Source of the DNA: Glycomyces xiaoerkulensis
Lineage (GTDB): Bacteria; Actinomycetota; Actinomycetes; Mycobacteriales; Micromonosporaceae
NCBI RefSeq assembly: GCF_002798405.1
Contig: NZ_PGGV01000033.1
Span: forward strand, 186,001-250,000
DNA: 64,000 bases
Direction: 5' to 3'
Shown: positions 7,983 to 15,580 of the stretch, in pieces
How the letters are laid out: each line of letters opens with the position of its first letter
Numbering within the stretch: position 1 is the first letter of the stretch
Notes under the pieces: generated by a model
The model's input: the letters and a program-made list of their open reading frames with translations, nothing else
Told to the model about the DNA's origin: nothing
Databases searched by the model: none
Program-made: the position numbers and the translations under genes

Positions 7983-8669
7983 TTGCAGAACGAGACGATG
8001 AAGCGACTGCTCGCCCTCGGCGCGGCCGGCCTGGCCGGCGCCGCGCTCACCGGATGCTCCCTCCTGGAGGACTCCGGCGACTCGAACGACTCGAGCGAGG
8101 TCAGCAACGAGCAGTTCGACGCCGCGGCCGATGCCACCGAAGGCGACTGCCTGCCCCTCGAAATGGTCGGCGGCGACGGATCCGAATTCGCCGTGGACTG
8201 CTCCGACCCCGAGGCGTACTGGAGCATCACGGCCATCACCGGCGACACCGACGCCACCGCCTCCGGCGGCGATCTCACCGACCACCAGGCGATCTTCGAC
8301 ATGTGCGGCGAAGAGGTCGGCGCCTACCTGCCGGGCGAGCCGCTCACCGACTGGAACATGATCTACGACCAGACGAGCGGCGATGTCGACTACCTGTTCT
8401 GCGTCGAGTCGCTGTCCGAACCCGACGAGGAGGGCGTAGCCGCCGTCGTACCGACCACCGGCGACTGCTTCGGCTCCTCCGACATCGGTGCGACGGTGCC
8501 CTGCGAGTCGGAGCAGGCCGAGTACACCGTCCTCGACGTGGTCGAGATGGAGCTGGCCGAGCACGATGAGGCCGGGATCGAGGAGGCCGCCGCAGACTGC
8601 GGCCAGACCGCCTACTTCGACCTGACCGACCAGTTCGGCCGCACCGGCGCACTGCTCTGCGTGGAGTAG
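7983..8669 (+). CDS. Secreted Cys-rich lipoprotein with two repeated GDC modules
   Basis: Predicted lipoprotein of 228 aa (TTG start at 7983) or 223 aa (ATG at 7998); neither start has a strong ribosome site. The N-terminus KRLLALGAAGLAGAALTGC is a signal peptide with a lipobox, so the mature protein would be anchored at the outer face of the membrane. The body contains two similar modules. Module one runs from GDCLPLE through VDCSDPEAYWSITAITGD to LFCVE; module two runs from GDCFGSSD through VPCESEQAEYTVLDVVE to LLCVE. Each has four cysteines in matching positions, suggesting disulfides. The pattern resembles actinobacterial septum-formation-type domains, but function is unknown. The protein is strongly acidic. 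Confidence 0.75.
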   Translation: MQNETMKRLLALGAAGLAGAALTGCSLLEDSGDSNDSSEVSNEQFDAAADATEGDCLPLEMVGGDGSEFAVDCSDPEAYWSITAITGDTDATASGGDLTDHQAIFDMCGEEVGAYLPGEPLTDWNMIYDQTSGDVDYLFCVESLSEPDEEGVAAVVPTTGDCFGSSDIGATVPCESEQAEYTVLDVVEMELAEHDEAGIEEAAADCGQTAYFDLTDQFGRTGALLCVE

Positions 8670-8687
8670 TGCCGGAGCGATCCGATG

Positions 8688-8714
8688 CGGGCCGGAGGCG
8701 AAGCCTCCGGCCCG
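8688..8714 (+). terminator. Strong hairpin terminator after the lipoprotein gene
   Basis: Arms of 12 perfect G+C-rich base pairs (8688-8699 and 8703-8714) enclose a GAA loop 19 bases after the stop codon. There is no T tract, as is common for actinobacterial terminators. Confidence 0.7.
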
Positions 8715-8904
8715 GTCGCGGTGCGGAATGGCCACTGTCGACCTCGGTACCGGTTTCGCCGGAATAGTGGTGAATCGGTACGGTTCGACCCCGCATCATA
8801 CCCATCGGTAGGCCACATGGGACTCGTACACAACAATGCGAGAAACACCAGCGCAGCACTAGAATCGCCGGTCGGGGCGCAATTGAAAAAACGGCAGGGC
8901 CCGA

Positions 8905-8934
8905 TTGACTCGAGCATGTGTCGGACGCTACAGT
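8905..8934 (+). promoter_or_regulatory. Vegetative-type promoter for the DUF4272-like gene
   Basis: TTGACT (8905-8910) and TACAGT (8929-8934) are separated by 18 bases, close to the consensus of the main actinobacterial sigma factor. Transcription would start near 8941, leaving a leader of about 60 bases before the ATG at 9004. Confidence 0.6.
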
Positions 8935-9003
8935 CTTTCACAACTACCCTTCCGTGTAACGCAACCACCCCGTCAGGTGAACCCTAAGTGGTAGGGAGCC
9001 CAT

Positions 9004-9669
9004 ATGCCGTCCCTGATCTCGGACCCGCGCAGCGTGCGACTGCGGACAGTGGACGGACTGAGCGCGTTGGGCATACCCGCCCCGCCCGCCGACTTCCCGA
9101 TGCCGTTCCCCCAAGGCCAGCTCCCCCGGCTGCGCCCGCGGGGCCAGCTCGAGGCGCGCGCCGCGATCCTCAACATCGTCCAGGCCCGCGTGTTCGACAT
9201 GCCCGAGGAACTGGCGATGCGCTGGCTGCTCGACGCCCACGTGCTCGACCAGCTCACCCCCGACGAATGGGGCTTCATCGCCTGCGGCCGCGGCGACCGG
9301 GCCCGGTACGCCGACCAGCTCGAGTGCCTCTACACCGACGCCTGGCTGCTCGGCCTGGTCGACCACCTGGACCCGAGCGTCGCCTGCTCGGAGGACCTGC
9401 CCGACCTGCTGCCGGACCTGCGGCGGCCCGAGACGTTCAGCGAATGGCGCGACCGGCACCTGACCCCCACCCGCGACGCGGGCGTCGTCGCCGAGATGCT
9501 CGACCTCTACTACTGCCTCGACTGGCTGTGCGACCAGGCCCGGCGCGCCGGCCGACCGGTGCCGTCCGGGGTCGACGACAACCTGGTGTGGCACCGCCGC
9601 TGGGCGCTGGAGTGGGCCGTGGTCTTCGCCGAGGAACGCCCTGTGCACTGGGACGAGGTCCGATTCTGA
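9004..9669 (+). CDS. DUF4272-like protein of unknown function
   Basis: A soluble 221-aa protein without signal peptide or membrane segments. The run RAAILNIVQARVFDMPEELAMRWLLDAHVLDQLTPDEWGFIACG (about residues 50-95), followed by alternating Trp/Leu helices (TDAWLLGLVDHLDP, DLYYCLDWLCDQARRAGRP) and the C-terminal WHRRWALEWAV, is the layout of DUF4272 proteins. That family has no known biochemical activity. GGTAGGGAG sits just before the ATG and a good promoter lies upstream, so it is probably monocistronic. It is followed after 54 bases by add; whether they are co-transcribed is not clear. The family assignment is from memory of its pattern. Confidence 0.65.
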   Translation: MPSLISDPRSVRLRTVDGLSALGIPAPPADFPMPFPQGQLPRLRPRGQLEARAAILNIVQARVFDMPEELAMRWLLDAHVLDQLTPDEWGFIACGRGDRARYADQLECLYTDAWLLGLVDHLDPSVACSEDLPDLLPDLRRPETFSEWRDRHLTPTRDAGVVAEMLDLYYCLDWLCDQARRAGRPVPSGVDDNLVWHRRWALEWAVVFAEERPVHWDEVRF

Positions 9670-9723
9670 GCCCGACCGGGTTGTGAGCCAGACCCGCGTC
9701 CGGCGGCCGCTAACATCCGGGGG

Positions 9724-10827
9724 ATGAATCCCGCAACGCTGACGCGAGACCAGATCCGCCGCGCCCCGAAAGTCCTCCTCCACGAGCATCTCGACGGCGG
9801 CCTGCGCCCCGAGACCCTCCTCGAACTGGCCCACGGCATCGGGTACAAGCTGCCGGCCGACACCCCCGAGGCGCTCGCCGACTGGTTCTTCGAAGCCGCC
9901 TCCTCCGGCAAGCTCACCGACTACCTGGAGACCTTCAAACACACCCTCGCCGTCAGCCAGACCGCCGAATCCCTGCACCGCATCGCCAGCGAGTCCGCCC
10001 AGGACCTGGCCGCCGACGGCGTCGTCTACGCCGAGGTCCGCTACGCGCCCGAGCAGCAGCAGGGCTCCGGCCTCAAACTCGAAGAGGTCGTCGAGGCCAG
10101 CCTCGCCGGGTTCGCCGAAGGCATCCGCATCGCCGCCGAATCCGACCGTCACATCCAGATCGGACTCATCCTCTGCGGGATGCGGCACGCCGACCGGGTC
10201 AAGGAGATCGCCGAACTCGCCGTCCGCTACCGCGACGACGGCGTCGTCGGCTTCGACATCGCCGGCGGCGAGACCGGCAACCCGCCCACCCGGCACCTGG
10301 AGGCCTTCGAGTACCTCCGCGCCGAATCCATGCCGTTCACCATCCACGCCGGCGAATCGGAGGGGCTCCTGTCGGTGTGGGAGGCCGTCCAGCGCTGCGG
10401 AACGCTGCGCTTGGGTCACGGCGTCCGGCTCGACGAGGACATCACCCGCACCGGACCCGAACCGGCACTCGGCCCGCTCGCCGCCTGGGTGCGCGACCGC
10501 CGGATCGCCCTGGAGATGTGCCCCACCTCGAACCTCCAGACCAAGGCCGCCGAATCCATCGCCTCCCACCCGATCAAGCTGTTCCACGACCTCGGCTTCC
10601 GCGTCACGGTCAACACCGACAACCGGCTCATGAGCCGCACCAGCCTCTCCCGCGAGTTCGCGCTCCTGTCGGAGGCATTCGGCTGGGGCTGGAACGAGAT
10701 CGAGCGGTGCACCGTCAACGCCATGAAGTCCGCGTTCCTGCCCCACCCCGAGCGGCGCCGCCGCATCGAAGAGGTCCTCCGCCCCGCCTACAAGGCGCTT
10801 GAGGAGCCGCCGACCGACGCTGAGTAA
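9724..10827 (+). CDS. add: Adenosine deaminase
   Basis: Hydrolytic deamination of (deoxy)adenosine to (deoxy)inosine, 367 aa, the usual family length. Zinc ligands are visible as LHEHLDG (His20, His22), HAGE (His208) and NTDN (Asp299); Glu211 is the proton donor, and GHG (His232) and the CPTSN block (about 266-270) complete the active site. The region DIAGGE (178-183) matches the substrate-binding loop of true adenosine deaminases. It ends 9 bases before the next deaminase gene, so both are likely one transcript. That pairing is notable because a menaquinone-pathway nucleoside is also deaminated in actinomycetes. Confidence 0.93.
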   Translation: MNPATLTRDQIRRAPKVLLHEHLDGGLRPETLLELAHGIGYKLPADTPEALADWFFEAASSGKLTDYLETFKHTLAVSQTAESLHRIASESAQDLAADGVVYAEVRYAPEQQQGSGLKLEEVVEASLAGFAEGIRIAAESDRHIQIGLILCGMRHADRVKEIAELAVRYRDDGVVGFDIAGGETGNPPTRHLEAFEYLRAESMPFTIHAGESEGLLSVWEAVQRCGTLRLGHGVRLDEDITRTGPEPALGPLAAWVRDRRIALEMCPTSNLQTKAAESIASHPIKLFHDLGFRVTVNTDNRLMSRTSLSREFALLSEAFGWGWNEIERCTVNAMKSAFLPHPERRRRIEEVLRPAYKALEEPPTDAE

Positions 10828-10836
10828 GCTTCCACC

Positions 10837-12078
10837 ATGCACGTCTACACTGCCCCCGTGGTCGTCCCGATCGCCGGCGATCCCGTCCGCGACGGCGCGG
10901 TCGGGGTCGACGACGACGGCCGCATCGCCTACGTCGGCCCCGCCGCCGAGGCCCCCGAGGCCGACGGCACCACCGCCCTCAGCGGCGTCATGACCCCTGG
11001 CCTGGTCAACGCCCACACCCACCTGTGCTACACCGGCTACGCCGACATGTACGGCAACGAGAAGGAATTCTTCGAGTGGGTCCAGGAGTTCGCCCGCCGC
11101 AACCCCCAGGTCGCCGACGAGGAATGGAAGACCGCCACCCAGGAGGGCATCGACCAGTCGCTGCGCGCCGGCGTCACCGCCGTCGCCGACGTGGTCACAC
11201 CCCCGGTCGGCTTCGAGGCCCTCCTGGCCTCCGAACTGGCCGGAGTCGCCTACTGGGAGGCCTGCTTCATCGACGACGAGTCCTGGGAGGACCGGCGCAA
11301 CTCCTGGCGCGAGATCGTCACCGAGACCCGCGCGATCAACAACTCCGACATCGCCGTCGGCATCAGCCCCCACACCCTCTACACGCTCGGCACCGGCGTG
11401 GTCAAGAGCCTGGTCGAGTTCGCCCGCACCCTCGACATCCGGCTCCACCCGCACCTGGCCGAGACCGAGCACGAGGACATGTTCGTCCGCAACGGCGCCG
11501 GTCCGTTCGCGTTCATGAACCGCCGCATGGGCCTCCGCGTCCAGCTCGGCGACGGCGGCTCCGGCCACTCGCCCGCCGCCCAGATGGCCAAGCTCGACCT
11601 CCTCGGCGGCGACTGCCACATCGCCCACGGCGTCCACCTCGACGCCGACGACCGCCGCCTGCTGCGCGAGCAGGGCACGGCCGTCGCCCTCTGCGCCCGC
11701 TCCAACGCCCGCCTCGAGTCCGGGGAGGCGCCGGTCGCCGCCCACCGCAAGGAGGGCAACCCGGTCGCGCTCGGCACCGATTCGCGCGCCTCGAGCCCCG
11801 ACCTCGAAGTCGCCGGCGAATGGCCCGTCCTGCGCAAACTCGCGCTCGCCCAAGGCGACGACGGCGACGGGCTCAACGAATGGCTCGTCCGCGCCGCCAC
11901 CGAAGGCGGTGCCAGGGCGCTCGGACGGACCGACATCGGCGCCATCAAGGTCGGTGCCCGCGCCGACCTGGCCGTGTTCGCGGTCGACGCCGAAGCCAAC
12001 CCGTACGCCGCGCTCGTCAGCGAGGCCGCCGGCAACTGCAAGGCCACCGTCGTCGCCGGCAGGCTCATCGAACACTGA
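10837..12078 (+). CDS. Amidohydrolase-family deaminase, possible aminofutalosine deaminase (MqnX)
   Basis: A 413-aa member of the amidohydrolase superfamily, nucleobase/nucleoside deaminase branch. Metal and catalytic residues: NAHTHL (His60, His62), HPHLAETE (His206, Glu209), HIAHGVHL (His264 region) and GTDSRAS (Asp315). Family-typical GVTAVAD and SPHTLYT blocks are present. An actinobacterial subgroup deaminates 6-amino-6-deoxyfutalosine in the futalosine route to menaquinone. The nearby menG, menJ, polyprenyl synthase and nuo genes favour that role, but guanine/S-adenosylhomocysteine-type deaminases look alike. It follows add by 9 bases and ends in a strong terminator. The fold is certain, the substrate is not. 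Confidence 0.7.
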   Translation: MHVYTAPVVVPIAGDPVRDGAVGVDDDGRIAYVGPAAEAPEADGTTALSGVMTPGLVNAHTHLCYTGYADMYGNEKEFFEWVQEFARRNPQVADEEWKTATQEGIDQSLRAGVTAVADVVTPPVGFEALLASELAGVAYWEACFIDDESWEDRRNSWREIVTETRAINNSDIAVGISPHTLYTLGTGVVKSLVEFARTLDIRLHPHLAETEHEDMFVRNGAGPFAFMNRRMGLRVQLGDGGSGHSPAAQMAKLDLLGGDCHIAHGVHLDADDRRLLREQGTAVALCARSNARLESGEAPVAAHRKEGNPVALGTDSRASSPDLEVAGEWPVLRKLALAQGDDGDGLNEWLVRAATEGGARALGRTDIGAIKVGARADLAVFAVDAEANPYAALVSEAAGNCKATVVAGRLIEH

Positions 12079-12138
12079 CGCCCGAGACCTGGATCGGTCG
12101 GGGAGCCGCCCCGGCGGCGCCCCGCTATCCCCTGGAGA

Positions 12139-12177
12139 CGGCGGGGCGCGCGTTCGAGTGTGCCGCGCGCCCCGCCG
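12139..12177 (+). terminator. Hairpin terminator of the add/amidohydrolase operon
   Basis: Perfect 14-bp G+C-rich arms (12139-12152 and 12164-12177) around an 11-base loop, 60 bases after the stop codon. Confidence 0.75.
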
Positions 12178-12453
12178 ATAACGGCCTCAATGTCGCTTTC
12201 GGGCGTGGCAAAAGCCATAGACCATCCCTGAGAGGGCGAATCCGGTGCTCTGCCGAGCGAAACGTGACAGCACGCACACGTAGGTTATCGGATGGGTGCT
12301 GTGCGGTAACGGTTCGGTTTCATCGATCGACATCACAGAGCGCCATGCGTCAGTGTGGTCCGTAACGCAGGCCGCGACCACCGCGACTCACACGAGTCGC
12401 CGAATCGGGCCCGCGGACCGTCCGACCCGATGACGCGTGGAGGAGAGGTGCCC

Positions 12454-12579
12454 ATGGCGACGTTCACGGCCGTCACACCTCACCATGCCTCCCGACGCGG
12501 CGCGCTCCCAGCGTATTCGCAGGGCGACACGCGGCCTTCCCTCTTTCCCCGCTCCCTCAGGCCCGCGTGTGACGCGTAA
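12454..12579 (+). CDS. Possible small ORF (41 aa) in the menG leader
   Basis: An ATG with an unusually good ribosome site (GGAGGAGAGG, 6 bases upstream) opens a 41-codon frame, MATFTAVTPHHASRRG through SLRPACDA. The peptide is basic and has no membrane segment or known motif. It lies 26 bases before a terminator-like hairpin and 92 bases before menG, the layout of a leader peptide or of a small independent gene. Only the ribosome site argues for translation; codon use is not clearly coding. Confidence 0.35.
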   Translation: MATFTAVTPHHASRRGALPAYSQGDTRPSLFPRSLRPACDA

Positions 12580-12605
12580 CCATCGCGCGCCCGCTAACCC
12601 CTTGA

Positions 12606-12648
12606 TCCGCCGGGGCCCACAACCACAGGGCTCCGGCGGATTTCTTCT
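12606..12648 (+). terminator. Rho-independent terminator or attenuator in front of menG
   Basis: A 13-bp stem (12606-12618 with 12628-12640, one G-U pair), a 9-base loop and the tract TTTCTTCT form a classical intrinsic terminator. It ends only 23 bases before the menG start, which leaves no room for a promoter in between. menG transcription therefore either passes through it (attenuation) or starts within it. Confidence 0.7.
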
Positions 12649-12671
12649 GCGCGGTGTGCAAGGGTGAGCGG

Positions 12672-13367
12672 GTGAGCCAGGCGAACGAACCGAATACACC
12701 GCGTAAGGAGCCCGGTCGCATCGCAGCGATGTTCGACCGGGTGGCCCCCCGATACGACCGCACCAACACCGTCATGGTCGCCGGCCAGGACAAGCGCTGG
12801 CGGCGCGCCACGCGCGAGGCCCTGACCCTCCAACCGGGCGAGCGCTGCCTCGACCTCGGCGCGGGCACCGGCGTGTCCACCGCCGAACTGGCCGGGTCCG
12901 GCGCCGACGTCGTCGGCGCCGACATCTCCCTGGGGATGCTGCGCGAGCACGACGACCGGCAGGTGCCGCTGGTCAACGCCGACGCGCTGCGACTGCCGTT
13001 CGCCGACGACACCTTCAACGCGGTCACCGGCACGTTCTTCATCCGCAACGTGATCGACCCCGCCGCCTGCCTGACCGAGATCCTGCGGGTCCTGCAGCCG
13101 GGGGGCCGGATGGTGCTGTGCGAGGTGTCCCGCCCGGTCTGGAAGCCCTACCGGGCCGCCCACGGCCTGTTCGTCAAGCACGTGATGCCGCGGGTGGCCG
13201 CGCGCGTGAGCTCGGACGCCGAGGCCTACAGGTACCTGGCCGCCTCGACCCTGGAATGGCCCGACCAGGCCGAGTTCGCCGACCGGATCGTGCTGGCAGG
13301 GTTCCGCAAGGTCGCCTGGCGCAACCTCGCCGGCGGTGCGGTGGCCCTCCATCGCGGATTCAAGTAG
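12672..13367 (+). CDS. menG: Demethylmenaquinone methyltransferase MenG (UbiE family)
   Basis: Final methylation of demethylmenaquinone to menaquinone with SAM, 231 aa from the GTG at 12672. UbiE/MenG signatures are MFDRVAPRYDRTN at the N-terminus, SAM motif I LDLGAGTGVSTAEL (about 60-73), NADALRLPFADDTFNAV (about 101-117) and the C-terminal AGFRKVAWRNLAGGAVALHRGFK. The GTG with AGGGTGAG before it is preferred; an in-frame GTG at 12654 would add six residues. In Mycobacterium tuberculosis the counterpart lies close to menJ and a polyprenyl synthase, all of which are in this window. Convergent with the dioxygenase gene, separated by a large palindrome. Confidence 0.92.
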   Translation: MSQANEPNTPRKEPGRIAAMFDRVAPRYDRTNTVMVAGQDKRWRRATREALTLQPGERCLDLGAGTGVSTAELAGSGADVVGADISLGMLREHDDRQVPLVNADALRLPFADDTFNAVTGTFFIRNVIDPAACLTEILRVLQPGGRMVLCEVSRPVWKPYRAAHGLFVKHVMPRVAARVSSDAEAYRYLAASTLEWPDQAEFADRIVLAGFRKVAWRNLAGGAVALHRGFK

Positions 13368-13378
13368 ATCCTCGTGCA

Positions 13379-13436
13379 GAACATTTTCCTGTGGAGGATT
13401 GTCCGTCGACGGACAATCCTCCACAGGAAAATGTTC
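13379..13436. repeat. 58-bp perfect palindrome between convergent genes
   Basis: Positions 13379-13407 are the exact reverse complement of 13408-13436, centred on GTCGAC, with no spacer. It begins 11 bases after the menG stop and ends 6 bases before the end of the opposing gene. In either transcript it would fold into a hairpin of about 27 bp. A bidirectional terminator is the simplest role, but arm length, perfection and lower G+C are unusual here. Confidence 0.9.
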
Positions 13437-13442
13437 GGTGGA

Positions 13443-14300
13443 TCAGGCGAGTTGGAACGAGCGCTTGGCCATGCCGAACCAGAACCCGTCGATGACCGTC
13501 TCGGCCGGCTGCTCGGTCTCGGAGGCGGCCCCGTAGGTCACGAACAGCGGGATGTAGTGGTCAACCGTCGGGTGGGCGTAGGGCATCCCCGGCGCCTGCG
13601 ACTCGTAGCGGGCCAGGGTGTCGACGTCGCCCGAGGCGAGCGCCTCGGCGGCCCAGTGGTCGAAATCCGACGACCACGACTGCACCCGCTCCGGGCGGCG
13701 CCAGTCGACGTAGGGCAGTCCGTGGGTCATGAAGCCCGAGCCGATCACCAGGCAGCCCTCCTCGCGCAGCGGGCGCAGCCGGCGGCCGATCTCCAGCAGC
13801 CGGTCCGGGTCCTGGGTGGGCATGGACATCTGCAGCACCGGGACGTCGGCGCCGGGGTACATGACCTTGAGCGGGACCCACGCCCCGTGGTCGAGGCCGC
13901 GGGCGGGGTGGCGGTGCACCGGCTCGGTGTCGGGCATGGCCGCGGCGACGCGGTCGGCCAGCGCCGTGGCGTCGGGCGTGGCGTACTGCATCGAGTAGTA
14001 GCGGGCGGGGAATCCGCCGAAGTCGTAGACCAGCGGCGTGCCCGGGGCGGGGGAGGAGAGCATGAGCGGGGCCGACTCCCAGTGGGCGCTGACGATGAGG
14101 ATGCCCTTGGGCCTGGGCAGGCGGTGGGCCCAGGCGAAGAGCCGCTCCATCCACTCGGTTTCGTCGAACAGCGGCGGGGCGCCGTGGCTGAGGTACAGCG
14201 CGGGCAGCGGGCCGTCGTCGGGCGTCCATTCGCGGCGCTCGGTCTCGCGCGGCGCGGTGGTCTCGAGGAAGGCGTCGAACGCGGCTCCGGGTGCGGGCAT
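13443..14300 (-). CDS. DODA-type extradiol aromatic ring-opening dioxygenase (LigB superfamily)
   Basis: Predicted class III extradiol dioxygenase of the DOPA 4,5-dioxygenase/YgiD group, 285 aa, acting on catechol-type diols with a non-haem metal. Metal-ligand regions visible are LYLSHGAPP (about 44), IVSAHWES (about 80), HPARGLDHGAWVPL (about 135-150) and the C-terminal HPTVDHYIPLFVTYG. The ATG at 14300 has GGAG 6 bases upstream and was preferred to an upstream in-frame codon at 14327. It is transcribed divergently from a MarR-type regulator across two palindromes, an arrangement seen where ring-cleaving enzymes are induced by quinones or catechols. The physiological substrate is unknown. 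Confidence 0.85.
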   Translation of the reverse strand: MPAPGAAFDAFLETTAPRETERREWTPDDGPLPALYLSHGAPPLFDETEWMERLFAWAHRLPRPKGILIVSAHWESAPLMLSSPAPGTPLVYDFGGFPARYYSMQYATPDATALADRVAAAMPDTEPVHRHPARGLDHGAWVPLKVMYPGADVPVLQMSMPTQDPDRLLEIGRRLRPLREEGCLVIGSGFMTHGLPYVDWRRPERVQSWSSDFDHWAAEALASGDVDTLARYESQAPGMPYAHPTVDHYIPLFVTYGAASETEQPAETVIDGFWFGMAKRSFQLA

Positions 14301-14315
14301 GATCGCTCCAAAAGA

Positions 14316-14359
14316 TTGAACGTTCAACTAATTCTACTCGGAATTCTTGAGACATCAAG
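14316..14359. promoter_or_regulatory. Two operator-like palindromes between dioxygenase and marR genes
   Basis: TTGAACGTTCAA (14316-14327) is a perfect 12-bp palindrome 16 bases upstream of the dioxygenase start. CTTGA/TCAAG arms (14346-14359, 4-base gap) lie nearer the MarR gene. Both are in the A/T-rich divergent promoter region and are the likely binding sites of the MarR protein. Confidence 0.55.
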
Positions 14360-14380
14360 TAGTGAAGTTAAGCTGGGGGC

Positions 14381-14839
14381 ATGAGTGACGAGGCGCCCTG
14401 GTTGGACGACGCGGAGATGGAGGCATGGTTGGCCGTCATCGGGCTGGTCATGCGGCTGCCGGCCGCGCTGGACGACCAGTTGCGGCGCGAGGCCGGCCTG
14501 AGCCACTTCGAGTACGGGGTCCTCGCCTCCCTGGAGCGCGCCGAGGACCGCACCATGCGCATGAGCGACCTGGCCTACCTGTGCAACGGTTCGCTTTCGC
14601 GGCTCTCGCACGTGGCCCGCCGGCTCGAGGAGGCCGGGCTCATCGAGCGCTTCCAGTGCCCGACCGACGGCCGCTCGACCCTCGCCAAGCTCACCGAACC
14701 GGGCCTGCACCGGCTCGTCGAGGCCGCGCCGGGGCACGTGCGGCTGGTGCGGGAGCTCGTATTCGACGAGCTCGACGAAGGCGAGGTCGCCGAGTTCGGG
14801 GCCCTCGCCCGGCGGCTGGTCGACCGCATCAAGACCTGA
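14381..14839 (+). CDS. MarR family transcriptional regulator
   Basis: 152-aa winged-helix regulator. MarR features are the N-terminal dimerisation helix (WLAVIGLVMRLPAALDDQL), LSHFEYGVLASLE, the recognition helix region MSDLAYLCNGSLSRLSHVARRLEEAGLIERF (about 60-90) and the wing CPTDGRSTLAKLTEPG. Such proteins usually repress a divergent enzyme gene and are released by phenolic or oxidising ligands; here the divergent gene is the extradiol dioxygenase. The related half-sites before wrbA suggest a second target. It is followed by a strong hairpin terminator. Confidence 0.88.
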   Translation: MSDEAPWLDDAEMEAWLAVIGLVMRLPAALDDQLRREAGLSHFEYGVLASLERAEDRTMRMSDLAYLCNGSLSRLSHVARRLEEAGLIERFQCPTDGRSTLAKLTEPGLHRLVEAAPGHVRLVRELVFDELDEGEVAEFGALARRLVDRIKT

Positions 14840-14844
14840 AGCGC

Positions 14845-14875
14845 GACGCCCGGCCGCCGAAGGCGGCCGGGCGTC
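14845..14875. terminator. Hairpin terminator between convergent marR and wrbA
   Basis: Perfect 14-bp G+C arms (14845-14858 and 14862-14875) with a GAA loop, directly after the marR stop and 28 bases before the end of wrbA on the other strand. It can serve both genes. Confidence 0.75.
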
Positions 14876-14902
14876 CCCCCTGTGATCCGGTTCGTGCGAG
14901 CG

Positions 14903-15526
14903 CTAGCCGGCCAGGGCGCGCCCGGCCTTGAGGGCCGCGGCCGTGGCGACCACGCGCTCGGTCTGGGCGGCGGCGCCGCTCAGGGTCGTCTCGTCGACCT
15001 CGCCGGTGCCGAAGTGGGCCGCGCCGTAGGGCGAGGCGTTGGCGAACAGGGTCTCGTTCGCGTAGCCCGGGGCGACCACGATGCCGCCGAAGTGGTGGAA
15101 GGAGTTGTACAGGGCCAGCAGGGTCGACTCGTTGCCGCCGTGCTTGCCGGAGGTGGCGGTGAAGCCCGAGTAGACCTTGTCGGTCAGCAGTCCCTGGAAC
15201 CACAGCGGGCCGAGCGTGTCGATGAACTGCTTGAGCTGGGCGGAGACGTTGCCGTAGCGGGTCGGCGAGCCCATCATGACCGCGTCGGCCCACAGCATGT
15301 CGTCCGGCGTGGCGACCGGCACTTCGGCGATGTCCTTGAGGTTCTCGCCCCATGCCGGGTTGGAGTCGATGGCCTCCTGCGGGGCCAGTTCCTCGGCCCG
15401 GCGCAGGCGGACCTCGGCGCCGGCCTTCTCGGCGGACGTGGCGATGTGGCGCGCGAGCTTGGTGACGTTACCGGTGGCGGAGTAGAAGACCACCGAGAGT
15501 TTGACGGGTTCGGCAGCAGTGCTCAT
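14903..15526 (-). CDS. wrbA: NAD(P)H:quinone oxidoreductase WrbA-type flavodoxin
   Basis: Two-electron reduction of quinones with FMN, protecting against redox cycling; 207 aa, the usual length. The FMN phosphate loop is VVFYSATGNVTKLA (about 12-25). The WrbA signatures are GSPTRYGNVSAQLKQFIDT (about 86-104), VYSGFTATSGKHGGNESTLL (about 118-137) and YGAAHFGTGEV near the C-terminus. The ATG follows GAGG by 6 bases. A clear promoter with overlapping palindromes lies upstream, with half-sites similar to those of the neighbouring MarR/dioxygenase pair, which points to a common quinone response. Confidence 0.9.
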   Translation of the reverse strand: MSTAAEPVKLSVVFYSATGNVTKLARHIATSAEKAGAEVRLRRAEELAPQEAIDSNPAWGENLKDIAEVPVATPDDMLWADAVMMGSPTRYGNVSAQLKQFIDTLGPLWFQGLLTDKVYSGFTATSGKHGGNESTLLALYNSFHHFGGIVVAPGYANETLFANASPYGAAHFGTGEVDETTLSGAAAQTERVVATAAALKAGRALAG

Positions 15527-15580
15527 GGAGTACCTCGTTCATCCAGTGCCGGAGCGGCGTCGGCCGCCCCGAGCCTTTTC

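Larger units (their letters stand above)
8670..9003. other. Intergenic region with terminator and promoter, no gene
   Basis: The left part holds the terminator of the lipoprotein gene (8688-8714) and the right part the promoter of the next gene (8905-8934). The stretch between shows nothing recognisable apart from an A-rich tract at 8881-8892. Confidence 0.5.
12079..12671. other. Gene-poor region between the deaminase operon and menG
   Basis: It holds the terminator of the deaminase operon (12139-12177), a possible 41-codon ORF (12454-12579) and a second terminator-like hairpin just before menG (12606-12648). From 12180 to 12450 the sequence is lower in G+C and shows no ORF with coding character. 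Confidence 0.4.

Noticed and set aside
8944-12075. Minus-strand open frame of more than 1000 codons across add and the amidohydrolase
   Set aside because: Composition (Gly/Val/Asp/Glu/Ala repeats) is that of an antisense frame; both plus-strand genes have complete active sites.
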